Counted from the first letter of the stretch, positions 32,501-46,100 are shown. The stretch: DNA of 64,000 nt from Litomosoides sigmodontis (GCA_963070105.1 OY718805.1:8809152-8873151); one strand, 5' to 3'. Numbers and translations: made by a program. Notes: generated from the letters alone by a model not told the origin.

Positions 32501-35500
32501 GGTCACAATTAATCTTTCCAGGGCATACCGAAATTAGAAGATGCAAATGATGCTGGAACCAAAAATTCATCCATGTGCACGCTGATACTTACTGAAGGAG
32601 ATTCGGCTAAATCGCTTGCTGTTTCGGGATTGGGTGTCGTTGGACGTGACCATTACGGCGTTTTTCCACTACGCGGCAAAATGCTAAACGTTCGTGAAGG
32701 CAGTCATAAACAGGTATGGTTTTACGTCACTCTTCATGCTCTTTTTTTTCCTGGTTAGCTGTAAATGTTTGAAAATATTTCTTTTTTGATTTAATCAGTT
32801 TTAGATTATGGAAAATGCAGAAATAAATGCGCTAATTAAAATTATTGGTCTGCAATATCGTCTGAAATATGATAAAGATGATGATATGAAAACGCTTCGC
32901 TATGGAAAAGTGATGGTTATGGCTGATCAGGTGGCTTATTCAACATTTTTATGAGTTATTCTAAATTAGTTTTTTTGTTGAATAGCTTACTCATTTTGCT
33001 AGAAAGAATTCGTCTTTTGTTTTTCTTTTAATAAATTCTGCTTTAGGATCAAGATGGTTCGCATATCAAGGGTCTTGTGATTAATTTTATTCATTATAAC
33101 TGGCCGGTATTAATTCGTCGTAACTTTGTCGAGGAATTTATCACACCCATTGTTAAAGTGCGTATGAAGTCATTTACTTCATTTTAGGATTACTAAAACA
33201 ACCATAACTTTTGAGTGTTTTTAAATTTATATTTATTATAGCTAAATTAAAAATTTTTTCAGTTTATTTTTTAATGCGTTCAAAGTTATGTTCAGTGCTT
33301 GATTGAAGCTTCAGTTATTTTAAACAATTATTGATGTCCTTTATTTCCAGGCTACAAAGGGTAAAGAGTCATTTTCTTTCTTTTCACTTCCAGAATATGC
33401 TGAATGGCGAAATAACACTGAAAATTGGAAAACATACCGCATAAAATACTACAAAGGTTTGCACTTTGGAAATTTGTGATTTGCCGTGATGTAGTTGTAA
33501 TTATGTATATTAGTCGTTTAGGTTTGGGTACTTCAACATCGAAGGAAGCGAAAGAATATTTCACTGACATGGCACGCCATCGCATTAAATTTCAGTATTC
33601 AGGAGAAGAAGATGACAATTCTTTGGATATGGCATTTAGTAAAAAGAAAGTTGAAGATCGAAAAGTATGGTTGACGAATTGGATGACTGTAAGTATATTA
33701 TACTGTCAATGCAGCTAGGTCTTGAAGTTATTTGCAGTGCTTTGTGTCACATCTATTTCATAACCTATCTTAAGCAAAAAAAATAAATATTCAATATGCT
33801 TTTTTGGTTTGTGACTGATGTTAGATGCATATTTCTTTGATCGAAGTACAGAATTCGTTATTATTTTTAGGAAAAAAAAGCAAGACGTGAGCAGGGGTTA
33901 ACGGAAGAGTATCTCTATGATAAAGATACTCGTGCCGTTTCATTCAAAGATTTTGTCAATAAAGAACTAGTGTTGTTTTCAAATGCTGATAATGAAAGAT
34001 CGATACCAAGTTTGGTTGACGGATTAAAGCCTGGACAGCGTAAGGTTGGTCCTGTCAGTTCTCATGCTCATTAATATTGAGTTCTTTTTTCATGTATAAG
34101 GTTCTGCATATATAATCGACGTCTCGTGTACGATCTTTCCGGTAGTCTGCGCATTTCGTTTAACCTTAATAGTATTACGAAGTTGCAAAATTTTGAGCAA
34201 AATTTTCTTGCAGTCTTTCTTTTCAGCAACTTCATATTATTTTCTAGTCTCATATAATTATTTTTAGGTCTTGTTCACTTGCTTCAAGCGAGCAGATAAA
34301 AAAGAGGTGAAAGTAGCGCAGCTTGCTGGTGCAGTTGGAGAAATGTCTGCTTATCATCATGGCGAGGTACCTCATACATTTTATACATTTGCTGTTGCAT
34401 GTTTTGCGGAAAAATTTTCGTTGATTTCGAATTAATCTAACTCCGAAGTTTTTAGGCTTCTCTTATGTCAACAATTGTAAACCTGGCACAAGATTATGTC
34501 GGTTCAAACAATATAAATTTATTGTTACCAATCGGTCAGTTCGGCACACGTTTGCAAGGCGGAAAAGATAGTGCAAGTCCACGTTATATTTTTACACAGC
34601 TGAAGTAAGCATTCATTATCTGGAATTGTCAAATTGAGATCTGAACGATTTGATTTTGAAATGCTTGGTTAAACATAACTGTTATAAAATGTTATTGTTA
34701 TTACAGTCCTGTAACTCGAGCGTTGTTTCCCTCTGTTGATGAAAATGTTCTACACTTCCTGTTTGAAGAAAATCAGCGAATTGAACCTGAATGGTGAGCT
34801 GCTAAATATGAAGTGTTACTTGAACAACAACCTAAATATTATTGAAAAAAATTATTTCTTAGGTACTGTCCGATCATACCCATGGTTTTGGTTAACGGAG
34901 CCGAGGGAATTGGAACCGCTTGGTCAACGAAAATACCAAATTATAACCCGCGTGAAATCGTTGATAACATGCGGCGTTTAATACGTGGCGAGGAACCCAA
35001 GCCTCTGGTATGCTTCCGATTTTAATGATTTTCTAAAGGTGGTAATGAAGATATTGGTTTTCTACATTGATGCTGGAAATTTTTTAATGTTTAGTCTTTT
35101 ATACGTACCTTAAATATATAAGGTTGATGAGTTTTTTATTTCCGAAAATACTGGCTTTTTTATATATATTCGAAAATACTGATTCATCAAACTTATTTCC
35201 AGATTCCGTGGTTCAAAAACTTTCGTGGAACGATCGAGAGATTAGATGAATCCCGATATATTTGCAGTGGTGAGATAGCACTTTTGAGCGATGATACAAT
35301 TGAAATCACTGAGCTGCCGATACGAACTTGGACACAAAACTATAAAGAGAGTGTCCTAGAAGCCATGCTCGAGGGGTCGGACAAACAACCCGCTTTAATA
35401 CAGTATGTTTTTCGATTTGTGAATATGTTTTCACCTTTTGGTACTGACTGTTGCTCATAACCGAAAACTTTTCAGAGACTTCAAAGAATATCACACTGAT

Positions 35501-38500
35501 ACAACTGTTAAATTTGTTATAAAAATGAATACAGCGAAGTTGAGAGAGGCGGAAATGGAAGGATTGCATAAAATATTCAAGCTTCAAACGACAATAAACA
35601 TAAGCTCTATGGTTTGTAACTTAGTTGTAGTAGATAAACCAAAGTAATATTGCCAAAGGACTTTTTATTGTATAAATTTTGGCCTCTACGATTTCTCCAC
35701 ATGCTCTAGGAGGAGCAACCTGAAAGAAGTTTGAGAGACCCAAATTAAAGTCATTGTGAATTATTTGTAGGTTCTGTTTGATCCTTTGGGTTGCCTAAGG
35801 CGATTCTCAAATGTGGAAGATATTTGCAAAGAATTTTTTGAAGTAAGGAAAAAGAAATACATCGAGCGGAAGGCATTCCAAGAAGGCATGCTTCGTGCTC
35901 AAAGCGAACGACTCAGCAATCAGGTATGTTATATTTGTCATGCAAGATGAAGGACGAAATAATTGATGGGTTTTTTTTTGACAAGGAGATTTATTGAAAG
36001 GCGCAACCTTAATTCCAAGCGAGTCCTAACATTTCAGGCACGCTTCATCTTGGAAAAAATTAAGGGCGAAATATTGATTGAGAATAAACGTAAGGCAGCA
36101 ATAGTGGAGCAGCTGGTGAAAAAAGGTTTCGATCCAGATCCTGTGAAACGATGGAAGGAACTACAGAGAAAGCGTGAACTTGAAATAAGTGGCGAAGTCG
36201 AGGTAGATGACGAAGAAATAGAGGGGGAAGAAGAGGTTTATTTTTGTTGAAATATTGAGTTTTTAATTTACATAAATTGTAGAGACGTGATCAGTATACT
36301 AGATTCGGTACTGTCTCTATATACTAGGTACATATGGATGGAATGTTGCAACAGTAAGTAGTAACTCCCCCTGTTTTGATGTATGTTTATCTTCACTCGT
36401 GTTCTAATGAATGTTTTGCTCTTGCTTTCTCTCACTCTATCCCTCTTTTTCTCCGTTTTGCTTAAAGGAGGAAGTTCGATGTTACATACATATTAATTAT
36501 ATAATGTCGTTCCACAAATTTTCGAGTTCTCGTACTGTCAAAAAGGATTGCAAGTGCACTATTTTATGATTAATTATTGTTTAAGGAAGAATCAGGGTCA
36601 CCTGTTTCTCCGACAAACAAGGATTTGGAGAAGAAATTAAGTGACTATGATTATTTAGTGGGTATGGCGATTCTGAAATTATCGGAAGAGGAAAAGGATA
36701 AGTTGTTACACGATAGCGAAGTGAAGTTGGAAGAGTTAAAGGTACAATCCAAAGTTTCTTTATTTAATTCGAATTCATATTTAAAGTTTTGTTCAGCTGA
36801 AAGCTATTTTCTTTTTAGGATTTGCAATCAAAGACATGGTCTGATTTATGGGAGGAAGATTTGGATAATTTTTTGGTTGAATTAGAAAAGCAGGTTTGTG
36901 GATGGATATATATTTTTTTCAGTTCGAACTACGTTCTGACATCCAGTGTCAAATTTTCCTATTTTTTCAGGAAGCCAAAGAAAGAGCTGATATAGAGATG
37001 CAGGTAAAAGATGCTGCTAAGAAAATTGCTGGTGCAGTCTCAAAAGGAGGTCGTAAGAGGGCGGGTCCTCTCGTACAAGTACGTTTCAATAATTAAAAAA
37101 AATTGTTAGCAAAACTGTCATTTGATAAAGCAGGTTTTTGTATTGGAATGCTGATTACATTTTTTAGGCCAAATTCTTTTCCTAATTAGATTTTCTTGTT
37201 TTTACTATGATTTTCTGGCTGTTTAGGAGGTACTTCCTGATCCAAACGGAATTAGAATTCTACCTTCTATAAATGCTATCAAAGAAAAATATGAAGGTAA
37301 GAAATTCGACGAACCAAAAATCAAAAGGACTAGAGTACCAAAGGAGTCAAAAAAAGTGCAGGATGAAAATGATGAAGAGGTTACACTTTTCACTGAGTTT
37401 GCCATATTTATTTATAAAGACTATTTGAAAAGACATATATGTATATTGGAATGTTTAGGATGACAAAAAGAAGGAGAAGTCCAAACGTCAGAAGAAAGAC
37501 AATGGTAGTTTGCAGTTTATTTTATATCTGATGAATGATGATATTTCGCAGTGCTGTCCTGGAGCTACTATTATGTACTCTAGAACATTGGGAATTTTGC
37601 TCAGTTATGCTTCGCACTTGAATAAGTATATATGGAGCGTCTAACTCAATGATTAACAAATTTTCAGATCGAGGTGGAAGCTCATTGAATACAAAAGCGA
37701 AAAAGAAAAAACGAGATAAGTGGGAATCCAGTAGTAGTGAAAATGGTTTCGATGAATCTGATTACGTTATAGATGACGATGATGATGATGTGATTGAGAT
37801 TAAGAAGACGACAGCTGGAGATAGGAAGCGACGAGTTAGTCAGCAAACTTTTTTAAGGAAAGTTTAACGTGAGACTGTTTTTGTGTTTCAAATCATATTT
37901 TAGGCAGAGCAGTTGAGTAAATCCGATATGAATAGCACTGGTACAAGTGTTGAAGACGACTCGATGCATTCTAGTGGTGGGAACAAGAAATTCCATGAGA
38001 AAATGGACGATCTTTTCGTGAATGAGGTGGACCTTGGTTTCTGTCAATAATTCTTTCGTTATTTGTTGTATGTATGGGAACAAATTTCACCATAAAGGGA
38101 TCAATCTTACTCATGCTAAAATTTATAGAAACCATCTGGAAGTAACACAAAATCAAAAGATATGGTTGAAGTGAAAGAAGCAAAGTCTAAGAATTCAGCA
38201 AAGCTGAAAAGCACGACGGAAACGAATAAAAAAGTAAGATTGTTTTTTTTTAATATGTGCAAAAATGAGGCTTAATCAATGGTGCAAAAAAATACTTGGT
38301 GACTTTCGTATTATCTCATCCTCTTAATCTTTAAAAAATTATGGTCTTCGAGACGTTTTTGATACCATAAATTGAAGTGCGTTCGAATTTTACAGTATTC
38401 TGATCAGAGTCAGATTTCTTGAGTAGCTTCAGGCTAATTTGATGTCCGTCTGAAAATTTTGGAAACCACTTTTTAAAGTTCACTGAAAATCATATTTGTT

Positions 38501-38572
38501 TCACTATTTCATTTATCAAATTATTTTCTGATTCGATCAGGGACCCAAAAAACGAAAAATGGAATATAATAC

Positions 38573-38604
<32 letters not shown>

Positions 38605-38837
38605 GTGACGATGATTACTCTGATAAAGATGACGTTTATCCTGAACCGGCTCCTTCGCATCGTCGTGAGAGAGGCCGACAGATTAAAGCAGTTAAGTACA
38701 CTTTCGATGATGATAATGATGATGATGATGATGATATTAATGATGTTGCTGGATCATCTGGTGGTAGACCATTACCGCAACAAATAGCGCGGCGAAAGAA
38801 GATTGAAAGCGATGAGGAATTTGAGTTAAGCAGTTAA
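29552..38837 (+). CDS. top-2: DNA topoisomerase II (type IIA)
   Basis: Complete 33-exon model, 1573 aa, all phases matching. Exons: 29552-29587, 29837-29939, 30014-30186, 30320-30477, 30764-30909, 31017-31114, 31196-31408, 31522-31695, 31968-32072, 32175-32417, 32522-32713, 32805-32930, 33047-33157, 33351-33456, 33522-33688, 33871-34044, 34268-34366, 34456-34604, 34707-34793, 34863-35007, 35203-35402, 35476-35611, 35771-35923, 36038-36235, 36586-36741, 36819-36893, 36971-37078, 37227-37379, 37459-37504, 37668-37834, 37904-38026, 38129-38233, 38541-38837. The nuclear enzyme passes one duplex through a transient double-strand break. Visible in order are the GHKL ATPase ([10 protein letters not shown] about 132-141; NNGKGIP about 166-172; GGRNGYGAK about 206-214; QTK 423-425), TOPRIM (EGDSA at 508; DQDGSH 590-595), and the cleavage domain with [10 protein letters not shown], where Tyr852 is the expected catalytic tyrosine next to Arg851. 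The C-terminus (about 1150-1573) is Lys/Asp/Ser-rich with Asp runs, typical of the variable tail. Length fits the metazoan family. Confidence 0.96.
30682..30700 (+). repeat. G-run in TOP2 intron 4
   Basis: Five Gs, one A, then thirteen Gs, on the sense strand of TOP2 between exons 4 and 5. Such a tract is rare in this AT-rich DNA and could fold as a G-quadruplex in DNA or pre-mRNA. Confidence 0.85.
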
Positions 38838-39476
38838 GAAATCTCTGCCAATTAAACCGTGATCATTCACATTGAACTTTCATATTAATCTACTAACTAC
38901 GATTTTTATTTGTGTGCAATTGAAATGCGGTAACAGATTGTTTTGACCTGCATTTCGATTAATTGTTTACTTACCTCTTTTCTATTCAGTTTTTTTTCTA
39001 ATTTCAACAGTTTATTTAAGCTTATTATATTCAGTGTACACTGAGAAGTCAACCTTATTTATCTTCATAATTATGGAACAGTTTTGTGTCTCGAATGCAA
39101 AACGAAAATTAACCTGCTTAAAATCCTTAGTTTTTGTGTATATTGATTTTGATCTCTTGATTTTCCGCTATTTTAATCGAATTTTTGACCTTTTGACCTT
39201 GTAGTCTATAAAGAATGACTTATAAACTTTCTTTTCTCGACAAGAATTTTATCCCTTTTCCGCATTAATCCTGTTTTCCAGTACTTATGATGTAACGATA
39301 AAAGATCCTGTTTCATACAGTTCAAATACATAATAGTGCAAAAGAAGACTTTCAAATTTGTAATTTTGTCAGTTCCTTTATTTTTGAACGCATGTGAAAG
39401 TATAGCTGCTCTTCTAAAGGAGTTGGATGGTCTGATGCAATTTGAGGCATGGCTAGCTAATTGCACGGTCTGATGC
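38838..39476. other. TOP2 3' flank
   Basis: AT-rich sequence, presumably holding the TOP2 3'UTR. I saw no clear AATAAA close to the stop. The motif GGTCTGATGCA occurs twice (about 39429 and 39468) just before the putative small gene. Confidence 0.4.
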
Positions 39477-39872
39477 ATGGGAGCAAAGTATTACGATCGG
39501 TTTATCGTCATGCAGGGTCGGAGTAATGAAGTGGCACATAGAAGCTTCGAAATGAATTATGCCGAAACATTTGCCAGATGTTTCTTGCCTAGCAAAAGGT
39601 AGTCTAGGTTATTGAAAGTTCAATTCCAAAAAAAAAAAAAAAAAAAAAAAAAAGCTACTAAATATGAAAAATTGGAATGAGAGGTGTTTTGAGCGGTGGA
39701 AATTTTTTCTTCCTAAAGGATATCTTTTGCTTGCAGTCTCCGCGGTGCAAAAGGTAACAGGGAAATAGCGATAAGAATTGTATCGTGTACATCCTGTAGG
39801 AGATCTAGCAAATATTGTTCGTATATTACTCAACAATTGCTAAAGATCGGATTTACAGGAAGAGAATTTTGA
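39477..39872 (+). CDS. Possible two-exon small-protein gene
   Basis: Exon 1 (39477-39598) starts ATG, reads MGAKYYDRFIVMQGRSNEVA onward for 40 codons, and ends AG before a GTAGTC donor in phase 2. Exon 2 (39737-39872) follows a TTTTGCTTGCAG acceptor in the same phase and runs 45 codons to TGA, with a Cys-rich patch (CTSCRRSSKYC). The model gives 85 aa with no signal peptide or membrane segment. Both exons are less AT-rich than their flanks and neither contains a stop. The 138-nt intron carries a 26-nt A run. I recognise no family. A minus-strand frame overlaps exon 2, so the coding strand is not certain. It lies 640 bp downstream of TOP2 on the same strand and could alternatively belong to an extended TOP2 3'UTR or be a retroposed fragment. 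Confidence 0.33.
39628..39653 (+). repeat. A26 homopolymer
   Basis: Twenty-six consecutive A residues, the longest homopolymer I noticed in the window. It follows AATTCC and precedes GCTACT. It lies in the proposed intron of the small gene and could instead be the tail of an old retroposed transcript. Confidence 0.95.
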
Positions 39873-42729
39873 TAAGAGGAAAACAAACTGAAGAGAGGAA
39901 GAAAAAACGAAGGAACAACTGCTATTTTGCAGTGTAAGTGCAGAAACACTTAATTGACGACATTTGGACAATTAATTGGGCAATTTACTTTTCAATTTCT
40001 ATATGTTGAAAATGATTGATAAAATATGTGTCGGCCTTGACTGATTACTTTTACTTCCCCCATCATTAAATGACTCGATTAATGGTGTAGAGATAAATTT
40101 ATTCGAATTAATTTAGCACATTCATATTACAGTGAAAAATGCTCATATCAATTTCGAAAGCCTTATTCATTAATTTCACTTTAATCCTTCTTTCTGATGT
40201 AACCAGTCTTAAATTTCAGGAAAAAAATAAAATTTAAAATGTAATTGAATGTATCGGCTCGATTAGCCATACAGTTTTGTATTAAAATTTAAATAATTGT
40301 GAAGCGATATTGGAAACTTCTAAATTACCGCAACAACTGCTTATTTCAATGTTAGTTGTGTGATTTTTTTTTTCTTGAAAACTATCAAGTGTATTTTTTT
40401 TTGATATTGAAATTGGAAAGCAATATTATTTGAAAAGAATTATCATGTATGCAGTTGAAGCGTGAAAATTTGTAACTTTAAATGTTTGAAACTTGTTGAG
40501 ACGGAAGATTGACGAGTGCACGATTTCACACTCAAATGGATTTACAAGAAATTTCCATTGCTCTTTTACACTGAATATAATTGGAAGTGGGTTTTTTTCT
40601 GTCTTTCCTTAGAGCAGTATTGATGATTCTAAAAAAATATATTAAAAAAATCGAATATGCTTAATTCATTGAAATTTTACAAAAAAGATTTGCGAATTTA
40701 TTTGAAATACTACTATCTGATTGACTATCTGATTGATTGCATTTTTGATTAGCAACATTTTATTCTTTAACAATCAAAGTATTCAAACATAATATTCAAA
40801 TATAATTTATGAAATATTCAAGCAAGCATTCAAACATAATTTTATTTTATTTACTAATTTATTTCAAGAGTTTTCCTCTTCTCATTCTCTTAATTTTGTT
40901 TGAATACTATTTGATCGAATAAGTTGTGTGTGGAAGAAGAGGAGGAATAAGTTAAGGGATCGATTGAATGAATTTGAGTATTTTTAAGAATGCAATACAA
41001 AATCGAAATATTTTACTGAGTTTTGTTAACATCATCTTTTAATCATTTGTGATAGTAATATTTTTGTCAATTCATCGTTGCAAATGTTCAATTGTTTCAA
41101 TACAATCTTTTTTTATTTCAATTAAAATTTTTACAAGTTTAATTATTAAAATTAAGAGTGCTTATTTATATCTAATTATTTTAATTAACTCACAAAGTAA
41201 AGTATGAATATTTGGAGCAAATTTATCTTGAGATAAAATACTAGAAACTTTTATTAATTTATATTTATGAATATTTGCTATGCAATGATAATAATGTACT
41301 GATTAAATTGCACTTGTATGAAAATATGCATGTGTTTATTAAATGATTAACAGAATTTCATTGGATCAATTTAAATCTAAACTTCAATTTAAACGAACCA
41401 ATTAACCGAATCAACCGAATTTCATCTCTATCGCAAACGATTTATCATTGTTAATTTCAAGTAATTATCTTGAATTAGCTATTAATTTTTAGACTGTATT
41501 AAAATGATCCATAAATTTTTATCTTTAAATGTTGCAGAATAAATTTTGTGCACTTCGTTCCGGCAATTTCATTTTGCTCACACCTCTCTTGAATCATTGA
41601 ATGGAGACAGGTAATTGAACAATCATTGAGAATGCTGTAAGACGAAGGATCACTCTCTCTTCGTCCTCAAATCACTTCCCTCCTCTCTCCACCTCTCCTC
41701 GACCTTACCTCACAATACACGTGGTAAGTATCCATTGTGAACGATCATTCATTTCCATCATATCAATTATCTAATTGCTACCCTCACCAATCAGTTCAAA
41801 ATTTCCACCCATACGCAGCACGGACGAGCACGTCGACGACGACGACCACAACACAACTTCCATTCAGTTGCTAGCACTATTAGCCGATGAATGAAATCGT
41901 TCAGCGCCATTTTCATCAATGAATTTACTACTACCACTATTTTCAATTATTCAAGTAGGTTTCCTGCTTGCTAACATATTAAATTAGCTAATGGTTGTCG
42001 CACTTAATTGCTAATACTTTACTGGCACACTGAATTGCTTCAATAATGCATAAATTAAGTGATTTTTACTCATTTAGAATGAATTTCAATTGATTAGTCA
42101 AATTTGTTAGTTGAAAATTTTTTTTTCATTTTGTTAGACAAATAGCAAAGAAGTTATTCGTAATTTGATACAGTTAATACACCTTAATCCTATGATGATT
42201 TATTTTCTCGATGTTGCAAATTAGCATGTGCAAAATTCTTTGTGAACAGTGAGCGACAACGAATGAAATTTAGTGAATTCCTTTTCGTCGAGTGATCACT
42301 TCTGTCTTTTTCATTTTTACAATTAATTCACTAATTGACGAAATTCATTCACCGACTCATAATTTGCAAATTATAAAATTGTGCTAACTTAAAGAAAGCG
42401 ACTGCGTGAAAGTTGATTTTTTATTGAAAAGAAAACTGGAAAATATTGTACTTTTCATTTTTATCCCACTAATTATTGCTCAACTATGTTCACTTTTTCA
42501 AATTAAACCGAATTAGTTGCAATTAGTAATCATGTAGCGAGCAATCTGAAATTTAATTAAAGGCTCAATTAGAAATTATATGAAGTACAGTGATTACTGT
42601 TTCTTTTCTCCTGTTTTCTTTTGCACTTTTTTATTTTTAATTTCTTTTCAATATAAGTAAAATTAAGAGCTGAAAACTAAAACTTGAAAACTTTTTAGGT
42701 ATTCGTTTCATCACACAACATTGTTGAAA
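39873..42729. other. Intergenic DNA upstream of the ZP-domain gene
   Basis: AT-rich with no convincing exon on either strand. Around 41640-41900 the sequence is CT- and ACG-rich and may be promoter or 5' exon material of the ZP gene. An ATG near 41893 opens a short frame that ends at a GTAGGT donor (about 41954) in phase 1, which would match the first clear ZP exon, but the peptide is a poor signal sequence. Confidence 0.4.
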
Positions 42730-42850
42730 ATGAAATTTTTGGTGAGTATGAAAAGTTTCTTTCATATTTGCATTCAATTTTGCAATTTTTTTTATTTTTC
42801 ATCTCATTCCCTCTCTTTGATCTTTTTAAAACATACGACTTCCTACACTA

Positions 42851-42924
42851 ACGTAAGAGTATAATTAGTAACGTAAGTACAATTAGTAGCGTAAGTATAA
42901 TTAGTAACGTAAGTACACCAAGTA
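42851..42924. repeat. Short tandem repeat carrying splice-donor-like GTAAGT
   Basis: Four tandem copies of an 18-20 bp unit, ACGTAAGTAYAATTAGTA-like, with small substitutions. Each copy contains CGTAAG, close to a 5' splice-site consensus. It lies just 5' of the first clear ZP-gene exon. Confidence 0.8.
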
Positions 42925-43145
42925 ATTGTGGATGAATGGATAACTATTTGCTATTAAAAGTAATGTGTGGTTGTTTTAAAAGAAAAAGCACAACATCTAT
43001 AACACTTTATTAATTATACTTATAGTTTATTAATTACATCACTTATCATTCAAGCATTAGTCGGCGAATATCATAGGCTTTTTTTTCAAAAAAAAAACAA
43101 AAAAAAATGGAATGCAATGATTTAAGAAACAAAGGATAAGCATAG

Positions 43146-46100
43146 AATTGCCAGTTAAATTTTTGAAAAACAACTGTCATTTAACAGGCCAACCATTGGT
43201 AAAGTGTGGAAATGAATTTATCCAATTTTCGGTGAAAACAACGAAGCCTTTTCGAGGTAAAGTATTCGTTAAAGGGCAACATGGAAATAGCAACTGTAGT
43301 CGAAATTATAGTGGAACTGATTCCACTGATACTTTCCACTCAAAAGGTAAAATTTTAGTACCTAACTAAAAAGCTTTTAAAATTCAAAATTGTTGAGCAC
43401 ACTTATCACTTACATTTGAATTTGGTGAATTTCATTATCAATGTAATTATTCCAATCTGGAGGATTTATGAAGAATGAATTTGAAAATCCAATATTTTAA
43501 CTTGGCAATTATCTTCATTATTCGCTTTTTCTCCAACATCATTACGTAAATTCTGAAATTTCAATTTTCAAAATTTTAAACTTTTGATCGATGAGTGTTA
43601 ATTTTGCTTTCAATCGTAGTAGAAGTATTTGCAGAGACAGCAGATAGTTCGCCACAAAATGGAAATGACTCGTTGGAAGCGACAACAGGTAGAGCTCAGC
43701 AATTATTTGTGTAAAGGTGGCAAAAGTTGATTGAATTTGAAAAAGAGTGAAAGTTGATAAAAAAAATTATACTCAATTTGTTGATAAAAAAGAGCGGTTA
43801 TGACAGATGAAGATTGTTCAAAAAGTGTTAGCAATAAAAATTTCACAATTAATTGGTTAAAATATTGACCTAATGAATTTTGAGAGGAAACGCTTTAAAA
43901 TAAATTAAAATTTCTGGATGCTAATAAATTTCTAGACGTGTAAAATTATTGTTTAAAATTATTTGCAAATTTACGGCTTAACAGTTGAGGAGTGATATGA
44001 TGCGCATTGTTGATGATAACACATCTGAAATTGACAATCTCAATACTTTGAAACTTCCAGTACAGAAATTCATTATTGAAAAATATACTGGACGAAACAT
44101 TATCAGAGGAAAAGATAAAATTTAATTTTATAGATTACCGATCAACCACTGCAACAGCACAACCATCACATTCATCATCATTGAACCGTTTTACTTTCAA
44201 TGCTAACGATCATGAGTATGGTCGAAGCAGCAGTTCGATATTTGCAACCGTTGCAACAACACCTTATCATCATTGTCCACCATGTCCGGTGTGTCAACAT
44301 GCTATGAATGGTCATCAGCAACAGAAGACTATCGAAAATACTGTTAATTTGCGTATCCGACTGGGTACCTGTAATATTAACTACGAGCAACAGGTATGCA
44401 TACTGTTCATTCATTCATTTACACATTTCAAAATAAATTGTCAACATCTTTCAATTAAACATTCACTGATGGAATAAAACCTCCTAAACTATCAATCATC
44501 TTTCTACAAGACTTAAGAATAAAATTTTGAAACTATTTTAAGACACTTAAAAGATGAAAAAATGTTGATTTCTGGTGTTTGAACTTTCTTTTCAATTATG
44601 CAATTTTTTTTAAATATTGCGAAGTTGATGCATTTTATTTACTGATATGATAGAAAAAAAATGCTAGCCAAATTTGCATTTATTGATCGCATAATGCTTT
44701 TTCCGTGCATTTCATAAATAAGGAATATGAATTTTTAAAAAAAAATGTTGAATAAAAGCGAAACTGAATAAAATGAATAAAAACGAAATAGAAACGCCAC
44801 TGAATGAAAACGATCGAATATCCAACGATAATTTAGTAAACGTTGTAAATATCATAAATTCAACGGAAAGGAATTTGTGACACTTACAACTGGAGAGGGA
44901 AATTTGCTGAAAGAAATGAAAAGAAAAGTTCAGGGACATTTTTTAAAGCAAAATTTGCTTGCTACAAGAATCTTCTTCGGCTAAAACAATTCTGATAATC
45001 CTGTCATCATTTGAATGTATGAAATTCGTTTACTAAATGATTTGTTTTGCTTTTGTGAAAAACTAACCGAACAATTTATAACATTTAAATATTGTTTTTA
45101 GCGATAAAACGGATTGAATTAATTAAAGTTTATGATGAAATTATTAGTAGAAATATGAGGAGATCTTGGTAAATTAATGAGAAAGAATAAAACTTCTCGA
45201 ATTTTCACTTTAACATATTGCCCTTTCGGCTATCGTCCTTCTTCAGGTGAAACCTCGTTCAACGATCATATCATTAACAGTAGTTGTTAGCTTCCATCAA
45301 AATCTTCTCACCAAGCTTGATCGAGCATTTCGTATTCAATGTGCCTACACAGAAGGTAGTAAGACAATTGATGCTAATTTAAATGTTAGGTTGGTTTTTT
45401 TTTTAAATTTCCATGTGCTCATTGGAATTATTAGCTCATTCATCTGCATGCATGAAAATACAGTAATGGATTACTAATTACTTGTAAAGTTTACAGGCAA
45501 ATCAGAAAGCTTTACAAGTCATTTCATAGATGGTTCGTGTAATTTTTACGGATGCAAATTAATTTAAATTACCTTTAACTTAAAATGTATAGCAAATTAG
45601 AGGAAGTTGAATTGTCGGAGCTTTTTTTTAGTATGCCACCAAGCATTGAAGTGAAGTCAACAATGAATTCACCGCACTGTATCTATACGGTAAAGAGTCC
45701 GTCCGGTAAAGTAATTACGCATGCTCGGATTGGTGAACTTGTTGATCATCAATGGATTTGTCGCAGTCTTTTCAAAGGTTATTGAAAAAATTTTGCAATT
45801 TATAATTAAATTAAGCATAGCCATTCAAAAATGTCATCTGCAAACTTTAATGAAATCAATTTCAAGAATTTTTTTTCCCATCTTTCCTCTTTTTTTTTCT
45901 ACAGTAACTATTATGAGTTTTCGAAACAACACTTCTGTGCAGCAGCACTTATTATAAGTGTAGTAGAATGAGTATGTGATTTCGATTTATCTAATTTTCC
46001 TTTGAAATTAGAGGGTAAAATTTTAGGAGTTTATGCAATGCTCGTAAGGAACTGTTTTGCAGAATCAAATGATAACTTTAGAGTTCGTGTTATCGATGAA

